Translations under genes and position numbers: made by a program
NCBI GenBank assembly: GCA_022844545.1
Contig: JALHLN010000009.1
Location: forward strand, 1 to 32,376
Origin: Burkholderiales bacterium
GTDB lineage: Bacteria; Pseudomonadota; Gammaproteobacteria; Burkholderiales; SG8-39
DNA length: 32,376 nucleotides
Reading direction: 5' to 3'
In this document: piece after piece, positions 20,707-29,563 of the stretch
Position numbering within the stretch: the stretch's first letter is position 1
Layout: each line of letters begins with the position of its first letter
Notes under the pieces: generated by a model
What the model saw: the letters and a program-made list of their open reading frames with translations, nothing else
Databases searched by the model: none
What the model was told of the DNA's origin: nothing

Positions 20707-21363
20707 TCAGACCGCGAGGCCGCGCACGTACTCCCCGAGTGCGCGCTCGGTGGCGCGCTGGCCCAGGTAGGCCCTGACCTGCTCGCGCGCCTCCTCGAAC
20801 GGCAGCAGCCGGCCCGGGATGCGGCGCGCGACCAGCACGACGTGGAAACCGAAGCGCGTCGCCACCAGGTCCGGCAGCACGCCCACCAGTTCCCCCTCGA
20901 GCACGGCCTTCTCGAACTCCGGCACCGAATCGCCGCGCCCGAGCTGTCCCAGCGCGCCGCCCTGGGCGGCGGACGGGCAGTTGGAGTATTCGGCGGCGAG
21001 CTTCGCGAACGCGGCGGGATCCCTGCTCGCCTTCGCATGCACCTCGGCCGCCTTGGCGCGCAGCCGTTCCGGCGGCACGCGCGGGGTGATCGCGAACAGG
21101 ATGTGGCTCGCCTCGACCAGCTCCCCGGCGGTGAAGCGGCGCGGGTTCTGCTCGTACCAGCGGCGGCAATCCTCGTCCGTGGGCTCCGCAGCGGGCACTT
21201 CCTGCTCCAGCAGGCGCTCGATCAGCTCGTCCTCGGCCTCGCGGCTGGCGAAGGCGACCTCGCCCGCGCCGCGCCCTTCCAGCCATCCCAGTTCGCCTGC
21301 GCGCGCCAGCAGGCGCGCGCGCACCGCCTCCAGGTCCGGCTTGGCGTGCTCGTTGGTTTCCAT
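20707..21363 (-). CDS. Parvulin-type peptidylprolyl isomerase of the nar operon (218 aa)
   Basis: A PpiC/rotamase domain: EASHILFAITPRVPPERLRA, SRDPAAFAKLAAEYSNCPSA, QGGALGQLGRGDSVPEFEKA and FGFHVVLVARRIPGRLLPFE are parvulin motifs. The N-terminal 90 residues are helical, like the NifM/SurA chaperone arm. No signal peptide is seen, so it is cytoplasmic and suited to assist maturation of the nitrate reductase. ATG at 21363 is chosen because AAGGGA lies six bases upstream; the ATG at 21369 has no room for a ribosome-binding site. It follows narI by 11 bp and is the last gene of the operon. Confidence 0.88.
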   Translation of the reverse strand: METNEHAKPDLEAVRARLLARAGELGWLEGRGAGEVAFASREAEDELIERLLEQEVPAAEPTDEDCRRWYEQNPRRFTAGELVEASHILFAITPRVPPERLRAKAAEVHAKASRDPAAFAKLAAEYSNCPSAAQGGALGQLGRGDSVPEFEKAVLEGELVGVLPDLVATRFGFHVVLVARRIPGRLLPFEEAREQVRAYLGQRATERALGEYVRGLAV

Positions 21364-21374
21364 GTTCATTCCCT

Positions 21375-22061
21375 TCAACGGGTCCGCACGATCTGGTAGG
21401 CGCGCGTCAGGTAGCCCACGACGGCGAAGCCGCTCCAGACATGCACCAGGCGCGAGAACGGGAACAGCAGGAACACGGTCATGCCCATCACCAGGTGCAG
21501 CTTGTAGATCCACTCCACCTCGCGGATGAAGTCCGCCGCCCCGGCGCGGAAGGTGACGATGTACTGCGCCCACTGCCCCAGCATCACCATCACGCCGCCG
21601 TCGCGGTGGCCGAGCGACCAGTAGATGGACGCAAGACCAAGGAGCAACGTGGCGAGGATCCACAGCAGGATGAAGATGTCCATGCGCGTCGAGGTGGCGC
21701 GGATGCGCGGCTCGGTCAGGCGCCGGTGCACCAGCAGCAGCAGCCCCACCAGGCACATGGTGCCGAACACGCCGCCGGCGACGATGGCCACCATCTGCTT
21801 GGCTTCGGTCGAGAGGCCGACGGCGTGGTACAGCTCCTTGGGCGTCAGCAGGCCGAACAGGTGGCCGAAGAACAGCGCCAGGATCCCGATGTGGAACAGG
21901 TTCGAGCCCCAGCGCAGCTGCCCGGTGCGCAGCATCTGGCTGGAGTCGCTCTTCCACGTGTACTGCTCGCGGTCGAAGCGGATCAGCGACCCGAGCAGGA
22001 ACACCGCGAGGCAGATGTACGGGTAGATGCCGAACGCGAACTGGTGCAGGAATTCCCTCAT
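21375..22061 (-). CDS. narI: Respiratory nitrate reductase gamma subunit, cytochrome b (228 aa)
   Basis: Membrane subunit that takes electrons from quinol and passes them through two hemes b to NarH. Five hydrophobic segments are visible; heme-ligand histidines occur in WGSNLFHIGILALFFGH and, late in the protein, KLHLVMGMTVFLLFPFSRLVH. It begins MREFLHQFAFGIYPYICLAV. The start at 22061 overlaps the narJ stop (ATGA at 22058-22061). Length is usual for NarI (about 225). Confidence 0.95.
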   Translation of the reverse strand: MREFLHQFAFGIYPYICLAVFLLGSLIRFDREQYTWKSDSSQMLRTGQLRWGSNLFHIGILALFFGHLFGLLTPKELYHAVGLSTEAKQMVAIVAGGVFGTMCLVGLLLLVHRRLTEPRIRATSTRMDIFILLWILATLLLGLASIYWSLGHRDGGVMVMLGQWAQYIVTFRAGAADFIREVEWIYKLHLVMGMTVFLLFPFSRLVHVWSGFAVVGYLTRAYQIVRTR

Positions 22062-22714
22062 GGCCTGGCTCCCTTGGCGTAGAACTTGACCGGCTGCGGC
22101 GCCCCTCCGGGCTGCAGCCCGTCCATGAACGTGACCGGCTCCTCCATCCACACCTTGTCGATGGCGGCGGGCGAGTTTTCCTCCCCCGGCGTCAGGCGCG
22201 GCGCGAGCGCCTTCGTCAGGCCTGCCTCGCGGCCGGCGGCGAGGACCGCGGCGAACAGCGCCGAATAGCGGCTGCCGCGGTCGGCGAGGCGATCGCCCAG
22301 GCTGCGCAGGATCTCGGCGGTCTCGCCGATCATCCCCTCGGCCTCTTCGCGCGGCAGCGTGGAGAGGAACTCGAGGAACGCCGGCAGGTAGTCCGGCAGC
22401 TCGCCATCGGCGACCTCGAAGCCGCGCGTGCCGTAGGTCTGCGCGAGATCCACCATCGCCTGGCCGCGATCGCGCGATTCGCCGTGCACGTGCTCGAACA
22501 GGTGCAGCGACAGCGCCCGCGAGCGGTCGAACAACTCGACGTAGCGCTCCTGCAGCACGTGCAGCGGCTCGGCGCCCAGTTCGTCCAGCAGGGCCCGCAC
22601 CCCCTTGTCCTTCGGGAACAGTGCCTTGATTTCCGGAACCGCCTCGACCAGGTCCGGTTCCGGATAGGCGAGCAGCGCCGCCAGCGCCTTGAATTTCGTG
22701 GATTCGCCCGTCAT
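22058..22714 (-). CDS. narJ: Nitrate reductase molybdenum cofactor assembly chaperone (218 aa)
   Basis: A TorD/NarJ-family helical chaperone: FKALAALLAYPEPDLVEAVP, ERYVELFDRSRALSLHLFEH then VHGESRDRGQAMVDL (the classical NarJ signature around the second half), and LPDYLPAFLEFLSTLPREEA. It binds apo-NarGH during cofactor insertion and is not part of the mature enzyme. The start at 22714 overlaps the narH stop (ATGA at 22711-22714). Confidence 0.95.
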   Translation of the reverse strand: MTGESTKFKALAALLAYPEPDLVEAVPEIKALFPKDKGVRALLDELGAEPLHVLQERYVELFDRSRALSLHLFEHVHGESRDRGQAMVDLAQTYGTRGFEVADGELPDYLPAFLEFLSTLPREEAEGMIGETAEILRSLGDRLADRGSRYSALFAAVLAAGREAGLTKALAPRLTPGEENSPAAIDKVWMEEPVTFMDGLQPGGAPQPVKFYAKGARP

Positions 22715-24237
22715 ACCGCCGCCTTGATCGGAATGGTGCGCTTCTTCTTGCCGCCGAACAGGCTTGGCTCGCTCTCGCCGTCCGAGCAGCCGTTGCCGAA
22801 GCTGAAGCCGCAGGAGCCGCGCAGGTCGTAGGCGTCCTCGGCGTACTCGCGGTGCGTGGTCGGGATGACGAAGCGGTCCTCGTAGTTGGCGATCGCCATG
22901 GTGTGGTACATGTCCTCGACCTGCGCCTGCGTCAGGCCCACCTGCTCCAGCACCGCCGCGTTCTCGCGCTTCTCGACGTGGCGCGAGCGCATGTAGGCGC
23001 GCATCGCCAGCATCCGCTCCAGGGCCAGCTTCACCGGCGCCTCGTCGCCCGCGGTGAGCAGGTTGGCGAGGTATTTCAGCGGGATGCGGAGCTGCGACAC
23101 GTCCGGGATCTCGCCGTTGGCCCCCAGGTGGCCGCTGTTGGCGGCGGCCGAGATGGGCGACAGGGGCGGAACGTACCAGACCATGGGCAGCGTCCGGAAC
23201 TCCGGGTGCAGCGGGAAGGCGACCTTCCAGTCCATCGCCATGCGGTAGACCGGCGAGTTCTTCGCCGCCTCCAGCCAGTTGTCGGGCACGCCGTCCTTGC
23301 GCGCCTGCTCGATCACCTTCGGGTCGTTGGGATCGAGGAACAGCTTGAGCTGTTCCTCATACAGCTGCTTCGGGTCGGCCACGCTCGCCGCCGCCTCGAT
23401 GCCGTCGGCGTCGTAGAGCAGCACGCCAAGGTAGCGGATGCGGCCGACGCAGGTCTCCGAGCACACCGTGGGCTGGCCGACCTCGATGCGCGGGTAGCAG
23501 AAAATGCACTTCTCGGCCTTGCCGGTGGACCAGTTGTAGTAGATCTTCTTGTACGGGCAGCCCGAGACGCACATGCGCCAGCCGCGGCACTTGTCCTGGT
23601 CGATGAGGACGATGCCGTCCTCCTCGCGCTTGTAGATCGAGCCCGAGGGGCAGCTGGCGACGCAGGTGGGGTTGAGGCAGTGCTCGCACAGCCGCGGCAG
23701 GTACATCATGAAGGTGTTCTCGAACTGGCCGTAGATCTCCTTTTCCACCTCGGCGAAGTTGGCGTCCTTGGAGCGCTTGGCGAACTCCCCGCCCAGGATC
23801 TCCTCCCAGTTCGGGCCCCACTCGATCTTCTGCATGCGCTCGCCGGTGATGAGCGAGCGCGGCCGCGCCACCGGGGACGCCTGCTTCTGCAGCGGCGCGG
23901 TGTGCAGGTGCTCGTAGTCGAAGGTGAAGGGCTCGTAGTAGTCGTCGATCTCCGGCAGGTTGGGATTGGCGAAGATCTTCATCAGGATCGACAGCTTGCC
24001 GCCCTGCTTGGGGTGGATGCGGCCATTCGCGCCGCGCGTCCAGCCGCCGTTCCAGCGCTCCTGGTTCTCCCAGTCCTTCGGGTAGCCGATGCCGGGCTTG
24101 GTCTCGACGTTGTTGAACCAGGCGTATTCCATGCCCGGGCGGTTGGTCCAGACGTTCTTGCAGGTCACCGAGCAGGTATGGCAGCCGATGCACTTGTCCA
24201 GGTTCAGGACCATCCCGATCTGCGCGCGGATTTTCAT
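22711..24237 (-). CDS. narH: Respiratory nitrate reductase beta subunit, iron-sulfur protein (508 aa)
   Basis: An electron-transfer subunit with four cysteine clusters: LDKCIGCHTCSVTCKNVW near the N-terminus, LCEHCLNPTCVASCPSG, DKCRGWRMCVSGCPYKK (the Trp in place of Cys marks the [3Fe-4S] cluster) and AEKCIFCYPRIEVG. These carry electrons from NarI to NarG. Length matches NarH (about 510). ATG at 24237 overlaps the narG stop (ATGA at 24234-24237). It lacks a signal peptide and acts on the cytoplasmic face of the inner membrane. Confidence 0.96.
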   Translation of the reverse strand: MKIRAQIGMVLNLDKCIGCHTCSVTCKNVWTNRPGMEYAWFNNVETKPGIGYPKDWENQERWNGGWTRGANGRIHPKQGGKLSILMKIFANPNLPEIDDYYEPFTFDYEHLHTAPLQKQASPVARPRSLITGERMQKIEWGPNWEEILGGEFAKRSKDANFAEVEKEIYGQFENTFMMYLPRLCEHCLNPTCVASCPSGSIYKREEDGIVLIDQDKCRGWRMCVSGCPYKKIYYNWSTGKAEKCIFCYPRIEVGQPTVCSETCVGRIRYLGVLLYDADGIEAAASVADPKQLYEEQLKLFLDPNDPKVIEQARKDGVPDNWLEAAKNSPVYRMAMDWKVAFPLHPEFRTLPMVWYVPPLSPISAAANSGHLGANGEIPDVSQLRIPLKYLANLLTAGDEAPVKLALERMLAMRAYMRSRHVEKRENAAVLEQVGLTQAQVEDMYHTMAIANYEDRFVIPTTHREYAEDAYDLRGSCGFSFGNGCSDGESEPSLFGGKKKRTIPIKAAV

Positions 24238-27200
24238 GCTGCCTCCCCGTCCATCCAGTCCACCTTGTTCATTTTTCTCACGATGACGAACTCGTCGCGG
24301 TTGGTGCCGATGGTGCCGTAGTAGTTGAAGCCGTAGCTCTGCTGCGCGTAGCCGCCGATCATGTGCGTGGGCTTGGGGCAGGTGCGGGTCACCGAGTTGT
24401 GGATGCCGCCGCGGGTGAGCATGATCTCCGAGCCCGGGGTGTTCACGATCTTCTCCTGGGCGTGGTACATCAGCACCATGCCCTCGGGCACGCGCTGGCT
24501 GACCACCGCGCGCGCGGTGAGCGCCCCGTTCAGGTTGTAGGCCTCGATCCAGTCGTTGTCGACGATGCCCACCTTCTTCGCGTCCACCTCCGACAACCAC
24601 ACGATCGGCCCGCCGCGCGACAGCGTGAGCATGATCAGGTTGTCGGTGTAGGTGGAGTGGATGCCCCATTTCTGGTGCGGCGTGATGAAGTTGAGCGCGA
24701 TCTCCTGGTTCCCGTTCGAGCGCTTGCCCAGCATCGGCGACACCGTCTTGGTGTCCACCGGCGGGCGGTAGGACACCAGCCCCTCGCCGAAGGCCAGCAT
24801 CCAGGGATGGTCCTGGTACAGCTGCTGGCGCCCGGTGAGCGTGCGCCACGGGATCATTTCGTGCACGTTGGTGTAGCCGGCGGTGTACGACACATGCTCC
24901 GACTCCAGGCCGGACCAGGTGGGCGAGCTGATGATCTTCCTCGGCTGCGCCTGCACGTCCCGGTAGCGGATCTTGTCGTCCTGGCGCGGCTTGGCGAGGT
25001 GCGTATGGTCGCGTCCGGTGATCACCGACAGCGCCTCCCAGGCCTTCACCGCCACCTCGCCGTTGGTCTCGGGCGCGAGCGCGAGGATCACCTCGCAGGC
25101 GTCGATGTCGGTCTCGATCTTCGCCTGGCCCTTGGCGTTCCTCTGGTTCAGGTCGCCGAGGAACTTCACCTCATGCTCGGTGTTCCAGGCGATGCCCTTG
25201 CCGCCGTTGCCGACCTTCGCCATCAGGGGCCCCAGCGCGGTGAAGCGCTCGTAGGTGGCCGGGTAGTCGCGCTCGACCACCGTCACCGCCGGCATGGTCT
25301 TGCCGGGAATGGGCTCGCATTCGCCCTTCTTCCATTCCTTGGGCTCGAAGGCCTGGCCCAGCTCCCCCGGGGTGTCGTGCATCAGCGGAGTGAGCACCAC
25401 GTCCTTCTCCACGCCCAGGTGGTGCTTGGCGATCTCGGAGAACTTCTTCGCGATGCCCTTGTAGATGTCCCAGTCGCTGCGCGACTGCCACACCGGGTCC
25501 ACCGCCTGCGACAGCGGGTGGATGAACGGGTGCATGTCCGAGGTGTTGAGGTCGTTCTTCTCGTACCAGGTGGCGGTGGGCAGCACCACGTCCGAGTACA
25601 GGCACGTGGTGCTCATGCGGAAGTCGAGCGTCACCAGCAGGTCCAGCTTCCCTTGCGGCCCTTTCTCGTGCCAGGCCACTTCCTGCGGCTGCGCGCCGTC
25701 CTCGGCGCCCTGCACGCCGTTGGTGGTGCCGAGCAGGTGCTTGAGGAAGTACTCATGCCCCTTGCCGGAGGAACCCAGCAGGTTGGAGCGCCAGACGAAC
25801 AGGTTCCTCGGGAAGTTGTCCGGGTGGTCCGGGTCCTCGCAACTCATCTTCAGCCGGCCAGCCTTCAACTCGCGCGCGACGTAGTCCTTCGGCTCGAGTC
25901 CCGCGGCGGCCGCCAGCTTCGCGATGCCCAGCGGATTGGCCTGCAGCTGCGGCGCCGAGGGCAGCCAGCCCATGCGCTCGGCGCGCACGTTGAAGTCGAT
26001 CAGGCTGCCGCTGTAGCGCTTGCGGTCCGCCAGTGGCGACAGGATCTCCTCCACCGTGAGCTTCTCGTAGCGCCACTGGTCAGTGTGGGCGTAGAAGAAG
26101 CTGGTGGAGTTCATCTGCCGCGGCGGCCGCACCCAGTCCAGGGCGAAGGCGAGCGCGGTCCAGCCGGTCTGCGGCCGCAGCTTCTCCTGGCCGACGTAGT
26201 GCGCCCAGCCGCCGCCCGACTGCCCGACGCAGCCGCAGAACACCAGCATGTTGATGATGGCGCGGTAGTTCATGTCGGAGTGGTACCAGTGGTTCATCGC
26301 CGCGCCGATGATCACCATGGACTTGCCCTGGGTGCGGTCGGCGTTGTCGGCGAACTGGCGCGCAACCGACACGACGTCGGCCCGCGGCACCCCGGTGATT
26401 TTCTCCTGCCAGGCCGGGGTGTAGGGGACGTCGTCGTCATAGGACTTCGCCGCGCCGACGCCGTACTGCGCCATCATCAGGTCGTAGACGCTGGCCACGA
26501 GGTGTTCGCCCAGCTTCTTCACCGGCACCGCGCGCAGCAGCACGTCCTGCTGGACATTGGACTTGAAATGCTCGTGCGCGATGCCGCCGAAGTACGGGAA
26601 GGCGACCTGCGCGGTCTCGTCCTTTACCGCCTCCAGCGATAGCCGCGGCTTGATGGCGGTCTTGGCGAGGTTCCACTTGCCCTTCTCGCCCCAGCGGTAA
26701 CCGATGGAGCCCAGCGGCGCCGCCGGCTGGCCGGTGGCCTCGTCGATGCAGATCGTCTTCCATTCCGGGTTGTTGGACTCGCCCAGCCTGTCGGCGAAAT
26801 CGGAGGCGCGCAGGAACCGGTCCGGCACCAGCCGGTCGCCCTGCTTCACCAGCCGCACCAGCATCGGCAGGTCGGAATACTGGCGGCAATACTCGCGGAA
26901 GTATTCGGACTTGTCCTTGGCGTGATACTCGCTGAGGATGACGTGGCCCATGGCCATGGCGAGCGCCGCGTCGGTACCCTGCTTCGGGTGCAGCCAGATG
27001 TCGCCGAACTTGGAGCCCTCGGCATAGTCCGGGAACACCGACACGATCTTGGCGCCGCGGTAGCGCGCCTCGGTCATGAAGTGCGCGTCCGGCGTGCGCG
27101 TCTGCGGCACGTTGGAGCCCCACATCATGATGAAGGTGGAGTTGTACCAGTCGGCGGACTCCGGCACGTCGGTCTGCTCGCCCCAGGTCATGGGGCTGGA

Positions 27201-27875
27201 GGGCGGCAGGTCGCAGTACCAGTCGTAGAAGCTCATGCACGTGCCGCCGATGAGCGACAGGTAGCGGCTGCCGGCGGCGTAGGACACCATGGACATCGCG
27301 GGAATCGGCGAGAAGCCGATGATGCGGTCCGGCCCGTACTTCTTCGCGGTGTAGACGTTGGCCGCGGCGACGATCTCGTTCACCTCGTCCCAGCTCGCGC
27401 GCAGGAAGCCGCCCAGGCCGCGCGCCTTCTTGTAGGAGGCGGCCGCGTCCGGGTTCTCGACGATGGCGCGCCAGGCGTCCACCGGCGAATCGGTCTTCCT
27501 CAGCTCGCGCCACAGGCGCAGCAGCGGGCTCCTCACCATCGGGTACTTGATGCGGTTGCCGCTGTACAGGTACCAGGAGTACGAGGCGCCGCGCGAGCAG
27601 CCGCGCGGCTCGTGGTTGGGCATGTCGGGGCGCGTCCTCGGGTAGTCGGTCTGCTGCGTCTCCCAGGTGACGATGCCGCCCTTGACGTAGATCTTCCAGG
27701 AACAGGACCCGGTGCAGTTGGTGCCGTGCGTGGAGCGCACGATCTTGTCGTGGCTCCAGCGCTGGCGGTAGGCCTGCTCCCAAGTGCGGTCCTCGCTGCG
27801 GGTCTCGCCGTGGCCGCTGGCGAACTTCTCCGTCGAGGAGGTGAGGAACCTGAGTCGGTCGAGGAAATGGCTCAT
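24234..27875 (-). CDS. narG: Respiratory nitrate reductase alpha subunit, molybdenum catalytic subunit (1213 aa)
   Basis: Reduces nitrate to nitrite at a Mo-bis-MGD centre. The FS0 cluster ligands are in VRSTHGTNCTGSCSWKIYVK (His and two Cys) and the following PRGCSRGASY. The Mo ligand Asp lies in SFYDWYCDLPPSSP, as in membrane-bound Nar enzymes. MMWGSNVPQTRTPDAHFMTE and the C-terminal GGYAQQSYGFNYYGTIGTNR are also NarG hallmarks. Length is normal. There is no Tat signal, but the N-terminus carries the remnant Tat-like start seen in NarG. It begins 38 bp after the narK2 stop in a single operon with two transporters. Confidence 0.97.
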   Translation of the reverse strand: MSHFLDRLRFLTSSTEKFASGHGETRSEDRTWEQAYRQRWSHDKIVRSTHGTNCTGSCSWKIYVKGGIVTWETQQTDYPRTRPDMPNHEPRGCSRGASYSWYLYSGNRIKYPMVRSPLLRLWRELRKTDSPVDAWRAIVENPDAAASYKKARGLGGFLRASWDEVNEIVAAANVYTAKKYGPDRIIGFSPIPAMSMVSYAAGSRYLSLIGGTCMSFYDWYCDLPPSSPMTWGEQTDVPESADWYNSTFIMMWGSNVPQTRTPDAHFMTEARYRGAKIVSVFPDYAEGSKFGDIWLHPKQGTDAALAMAMGHVILSEYHAKDKSEYFREYCRQYSDLPMLVRLVKQGDRLVPDRFLRASDFADRLGESNNPEWKTICIDEATGQPAAPLGSIGYRWGEKGKWNLAKTAIKPRLSLEAVKDETAQVAFPYFGGIAHEHFKSNVQQDVLLRAVPVKKLGEHLVASVYDLMMAQYGVGAAKSYDDDVPYTPAWQEKITGVPRADVVSVARQFADNADRTQGKSMVIIGAAMNHWYHSDMNYRAIINMLVFCGCVGQSGGGWAHYVGQEKLRPQTGWTALAFALDWVRPPRQMNSTSFFYAHTDQWRYEKLTVEEILSPLADRKRYSGSLIDFNVRAERMGWLPSAPQLQANPLGIAKLAAAAGLEPKDYVARELKAGRLKMSCEDPDHPDNFPRNLFVWRSNLLGSSGKGHEYFLKHLLGTTNGVQGAEDGAQPQEVAWHEKGPQGKLDLLVTLDFRMSTTCLYSDVVLPTATWYEKNDLNTSDMHPFIHPLSQAVDPVWQSRSDWDIYKGIAKKFSEIAKHHLGVEKDVVLTPLMHDTPGELGQAFEPKEWKKGECEPIPGKTMPAVTVVERDYPATYERFTALGPLMAKVGNGGKGIAWNTEHEVKFLGDLNQRNAKGQAKIETDIDACEVILALAPETNGEVAVKAWEALSVITGRDHTHLAKPRQDDKIRYRDVQAQPRKIISSPTWSGLESEHVSYTAGYTNVHEMIPWRTLTGRQQLYQDHPWMLAFGEGLVSYRPPVDTKTVSPMLGKRSNGNQEIALNFITPHQKWGIHSTYTDNLIMLTLSRGGPIVWLSEVDAKKVGIVDNDWIEAYNLNGALTARAVVSQRVPEGMVLMYHAQEKIVNTPGSEIMLTRGGIHNSVTRTCPKPTHMIGGYAQQSYGFNYYGTIGTNRDEFVIVRKMNKVDWMDGEAA

Positions 27876-27913
27876 GCGGTCTCCGTCAGTGTTGCGTTCG
27901 GCGCGGCGTCATC

Positions 27914-29563
27914 TCAGGGGTTCCTGACGTAGGCGTCCCGGCGCAGGTAGAACCACCAGTTCAGCACCATGCAAAGGGCGTAGAACACGGCGAAGCCGTA
28001 CATCGCCGCCTGCGGCGTGCCGGCGCGGATCTGGTCGCCCATCACCAGCGGCGCCACGAAGGCGCCGTACGCCGCCACCGCGGAGGTCCAGCCCAGCACC
28101 GGGCCCGCCTGCTCGCGGTTGAAGATCACGCCGATGGTGCGGAAGGTCGAGCCGTTGCCGATGCCGGTGGCGGCGAAGATGACGATGAACAGCCCGATGA
28201 ACACGGCGAAGTACTGCTCGGAGGCCGGCGAGTGGTAGGCAAGGTACATGACGTAGCCGGCGCCGGCCGAGGCGAGCACCATCACCCCTGCGATCCACTG
28301 CGTGACGATCGACCCGCCCAGCTTGTCCGAGATCCAGCCGCCCAGCGGCCGGATCAGCGCGCCGACGAAGGGACCGATCCAGGCATAGGTCAGCGCCGAG
28401 GGCGCCGCCGGGTTGGGGACGCGCTTCATCACGCCGTCGACTTCGGCCATGTTCGAGCCGAAGATCACCGTGATCGACAGCGGCAGCGCCATCGAGTAGC
28501 CGATGAACGAACCGAAGGTGAGGATGTACAGGATGGTCATCGACCAGGTATGCCGGTCGCGGAAGATCGCGAACTGCCGCTTCGAGTTCTCCCCGATCTT
28601 GCCGGGGACGAGCCGCATCAGCACCAGCGTGGCCACCATGATCAGCACCATCGCCACCCACATGTTGAGCAGGCCCAGGCCGGTGGGCGCCGGCAGGTAC
28701 AGGTACAGGCCGATGCCGGCGGTGAGGAAGCCGATCAGGTACAGCCCCGCGACGCGCGCGAAGGCGAGCAGCGGATGCCCCGGCTCCGGCGTGATCGGCA
28801 GCAGGTTGTTCATGCCGAACCAGGCCGCGATCACCAGCGGTACGAGGATCGCCACCCAGACGTAGCCCGCGTTCTGGATCCAGGTCTGCGTGCCCGCCGG
28901 GATGCGCCCGATCAGCGTGCCGCTGTCCTTGACCAGCGCCATCGAATCCCCGGCGCCGACCGCGGTGAACACGCCCACGGTCATCACCGCCGGGATGAGG
29001 ATCTGCATCGTGGTGACGCCGAAGTTGCCCAGCCCGGCGTTCAGGCCCAGCGCCAGCCCCTGCTTGCTCTTCGGGAAGAAGGTGCTGATGTTGCTCATCG
29101 AGGCGGCGAAGTTGCCCCCGCCGATGCCGGAGAGGAAGGCAAGCAGCTGGAATGCCCACAGCGGCGTGGCGATATCCCGCAGCGCGATCCCGGCGCCGAA
29201 GGCGGGAATCATCAGCATCGCGCTGGTGAGGAAGATCGTGTTCCGCCCCCCGGCGATGCGGATCATGAACGAGGCCGGGATGCGCAGCGTGGCGCCGGTG
29301 AGGCCGGAAATGGCGGTCAGCGTGAACAGCTCCGCGGGCGTGAACGGGAACCCGAGGTTGATCATCTGCACCGTGATGATCCCCCACATCAGCCACACGG
29401 CGAAGCCGCACAGCAGGTTGGGAATCGATATCCAGAGGTTGCGGCCGGCGATCTGCTTCGCCCCGCCCTCCCAGGCGGCCTGGTCTTCAGGCTCCCACTG
29501 CGCGATGTCGGCCCGGCCGCGCCGCGCCGTGGACTGCGCCGCCTGTCCCGGGACCGCGCTCAC
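27914..29563 (-). CDS. narK2: Nitrate/nitrite transporter, NarK2-type (549 aa)
   Basis: An MFS transporter with family segments GLALGLNAGLGNFGVTTMQI (nitrate signature), LSGIGGGNFAASMSNISTFF and PFVGALIRPLGGWISDKLGG. NarK2-type proteins exchange nitrate and nitrite. It is longer than the usual 430-470 residues; the extra length is an N-terminal hydrophilic lead (about 40 residues) and an added central region with hydrophobic stretches near residues 240-330. The start is GTG at 29563, overlapping the narK1 stop (GTGA at 29560-29563). The fused NarK1-NarK2 proteins of other bacteria correspond to this gene pair. Confidence 0.9.
   Translation of the reverse strand: MSAVPGQAAQSTARRGRADIAQWEPEDQAAWEGGAKQIAGRNLWISIPNLLCGFAVWLMWGIITVQMINLGFPFTPAELFTLTAISGLTGATLRIPASFMIRIAGGRNTIFLTSAMLMIPAFGAGIALRDIATPLWAFQLLAFLSGIGGGNFAASMSNISTFFPKSKQGLALGLNAGLGNFGVTTMQILIPAVMTVGVFTAVGAGDSMALVKDSGTLIGRIPAGTQTWIQNAGYVWVAILVPLVIAAWFGMNNLLPITPEPGHPLLAFARVAGLYLIGFLTAGIGLYLYLPAPTGLGLLNMWVAMVLIMVATLVLMRLVPGKIGENSKRQFAIFRDRHTWSMTILYILTFGSFIGYSMALPLSITVIFGSNMAEVDGVMKRVPNPAAPSALTYAWIGPFVGALIRPLGGWISDKLGGSIVTQWIAGVMVLASAGAGYVMYLAYHSPASEQYFAVFIGLFIVIFAATGIGNGSTFRTIGVIFNREQAGPVLGWTSAVAAYGAFVAPLVMGDQIRAGTPQAAMYGFAVFYALCMVLNWWFYLRRDAYVRNP

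Noticed and set aside
24363-26642. A 759-codon plus-strand open frame inside narG
   Set aside because: Mirror frame of narG, with no family resemblance; narG on the minus strand is certain.
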